This document shows positions 5,221-6,060 of a DNA stretch of 6,060 nucleotides, piece after piece. The stretch spans positions 1 through 6,060 of the forward strand of contig JAFASD010000366.1 in the NCBI GenBank assembly GCA_019244945.1. The letters are read 5' to 3'. Position 1 is the stretch's first letter. Every line of letters begins with the position of its first letter. A program made the position numbers and the translations under genes. The notes below the pieces were generated by a model. It was not told the DNA's origin. It did not search any database and saw nothing but the letters and a program-made list of their open reading frames with translations. This DNA comes from Acidobacteriaceae bacterium. Lineage in GTDB: Bacteria > Acidobacteriota > Terriglobia > Bryobacterales > Bryobacteraceae.

Positions 5221-6060
5221 CCCGCACCGAATCGGACAGCATGGGGAGCATTCAAGTCCCTGCCGAAAAGTACTGGGGACCGCAGACACAGCGCTCGCTG
5301 ATTCATTTCGACATCGGCGAGGATCGGATGCCGCCCGAGTTGATTCGAGCCTTCGGCGTGCTTAAGAAGTCTGCCGCATTGGTGAACCGCGAACTCGGCA
5401 AGCTGGATGAGCACAAGGCCAAGCTGATTAGCGACGCTGCCGACGAAGTAATTTCGGGAAAACTCAACGAGCACTTCCCGTTGCGCATATGGCAAACCGG
5501 CAGTGGAACGCAAACCAACATGAACGCGAACGAAGTGATCGCGAATCGCGCCATCCAATTAGCGGGCGGCGTCATGGGAAGCAAGAAGCCGATACATCCT
5601 AACGACGATGTGAATATGTCGCAGTCGTCGAATGACACCTTTCCCACGGCGATGCACATTGCGGCCGCAGAGCAGGTCGAGCGCAAGCTCATTCCAGCCG
5701 TGAAAGAACTTCGCGATGCGCTCGACCGAAAAGCGAAGGAATTCGCGCATGTAGTGAAGATTGGCCGCACCCACCTGCAAGACGCCACGCCGCTTACCGT
5801 GGGTCAGGAAATGTCCGGCTGGGTGTCCCTATTGGATCGCGATATCGAGCGTTTGCACGTTGCGCTCGATAATTTATATGATCTCGCGATTGGGGGAACT
5901 GCCGTGGGCACGGGCATTAACGCGCCTCCTGAATTCGCGGACCGAGCGGCGGCCAAGATCGCCCAGTTGACTGGCTTGCCGTTCCGATCTCATCCCAACA
6001 AGTTTGCCGCGCTTTCGGCTCATGACGAGCTGGTCGCGGCAAGCGGCGCGCTCAAGACAT
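5208..6060 (+). CDS. fumC: Class II fumarate hydratase (partial, runs off right edge)
   Basis: The first 284 residues of an expected 460-470 are present. The enzyme interconverts fumarate and L-malate in the TCA cycle (EC 4.2.1.2), is a cytoplasmic homotetramer and is iron-independent. Visible family blocks: TRTESDSMGSIQVP (5-18), YWGPQTQRS (22-30), IWQTGSGTQTNMNANEV (94-110), HPNDDVNMSQSSNDTFPTAMH (130-150), GRTHLQDATPLTVGQE (186-201) and GGTAVGTGIN (229-238). His189 in GRTHLQD matches the catalytic-site His188 of E. coli FumC. The signature GSSxMPxKxN, with the catalytic serine nearby, lies beyond the window. The whole FumC-type blocks make aspartase, argininosuccinate lyase or adenylosuccinate lyase unlikely. 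The ATG at 5208 is preferred over the in-frame ATG at 5241 because the conserved TRTE-DSMG segment precedes and spans that second Met. The gene follows the debranching enzyme by 23 nt, all of it in or next to two hairpins, and has no normally spaced Shine-Dalgarno. Confidence 0.95.
   Translation, partial: MDASTRTESDSMGSIQVPAEKYWGPQTQRSLIHFDIGEDRMPPELIRAFGVLKKSAALVNRELGKLDEHKAKLISDAADEVISGKLNEHFPLRIWQTGSGTQTNMNANEVIANRAIQLAGGVMGSKKPIHPNDDVNMSQSSNDTFPTAMHIAAAEQVERKLIPAVKELRDALDRKAKEFAHVVKIGRTHLQDATPLTVGQEMSGWVSLLDRDIERLHVALDNLYDLAIGGTAVGTGINAPPEFADRAAAKIAQLTGLPFRSHPNKFAALSAHDELVAASGALKT

Noticed and set aside
4992..5558. 188-codon antisense open frame covering the end of the debranching enzyme and the start of fumC
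   Set aside because: It lies opposite strongly conserved motifs of two real genes, and its translation has no recognisable family features.

Overview
The window (about 55-60% G+C by eye, densely packed, no mobile elements) looks like an ordinary chromosomal stretch of a free-living soil-type bacterium. The style of the proteins (GH13_10 trehalohydrolase, short bacterial GH133 debranching enzyme, class II fumarase, [4Fe-4S] APS reductase) fits Acidobacteriota or a related phylum. That placement is an inference from general resemblance, not from a search.

Layout: two divergent blocks share an intergenic region at 1063-1173. Leftward (- strand) runs a sulfur block: an assimilatory APS reductase (cysH, 1062-403), followed after a single base by a TauE/SafE-family membrane permease that runs off the left edge (401-1). 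Rightward (+ strand) runs a carbon block: treZ, malto-oligosyltrehalose trehalohydrolase (1174-3066, probable TTG start), then a bacterial glycogen debranching enzyme / amylo-alpha-1,6-glucosidase (3097-5184), then a class II fumarase fumC (5208 to the right edge, incomplete). The gaps on the + strand are 30 and 23 nt with no recognisable terminator, so co-transcription is plausible.

Function: CysH reduces adenylyl sulfate to sulfite, and the permease is of a family that moves sulfite, sulfate or organosulfonates, so the pair probably handles assimilatory sulfur flux or sulfite overflow. The debranching enzyme trims alpha-1,6 branches from glycogen-type glucan. TreZ releases trehalose from maltooligosyl-trehalose made by TreY, which is not in the window, so the pair points to glycogen-to-trehalose conversion. 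FumC is a TCA enzyme with no obvious pathway link to them.

Nothing here amounts to a new defence, mobile or biosynthetic system. The most unusual signals are small and non-coding: the debranching enzyme/fumC junction folds on paper into two abutting perfect hairpins, the second with the fumC start codon in its loop; the cysH start is preceded by a perfect 6-bp dyad; and an 8-bp inverted repeat spans the divergent promoter region.
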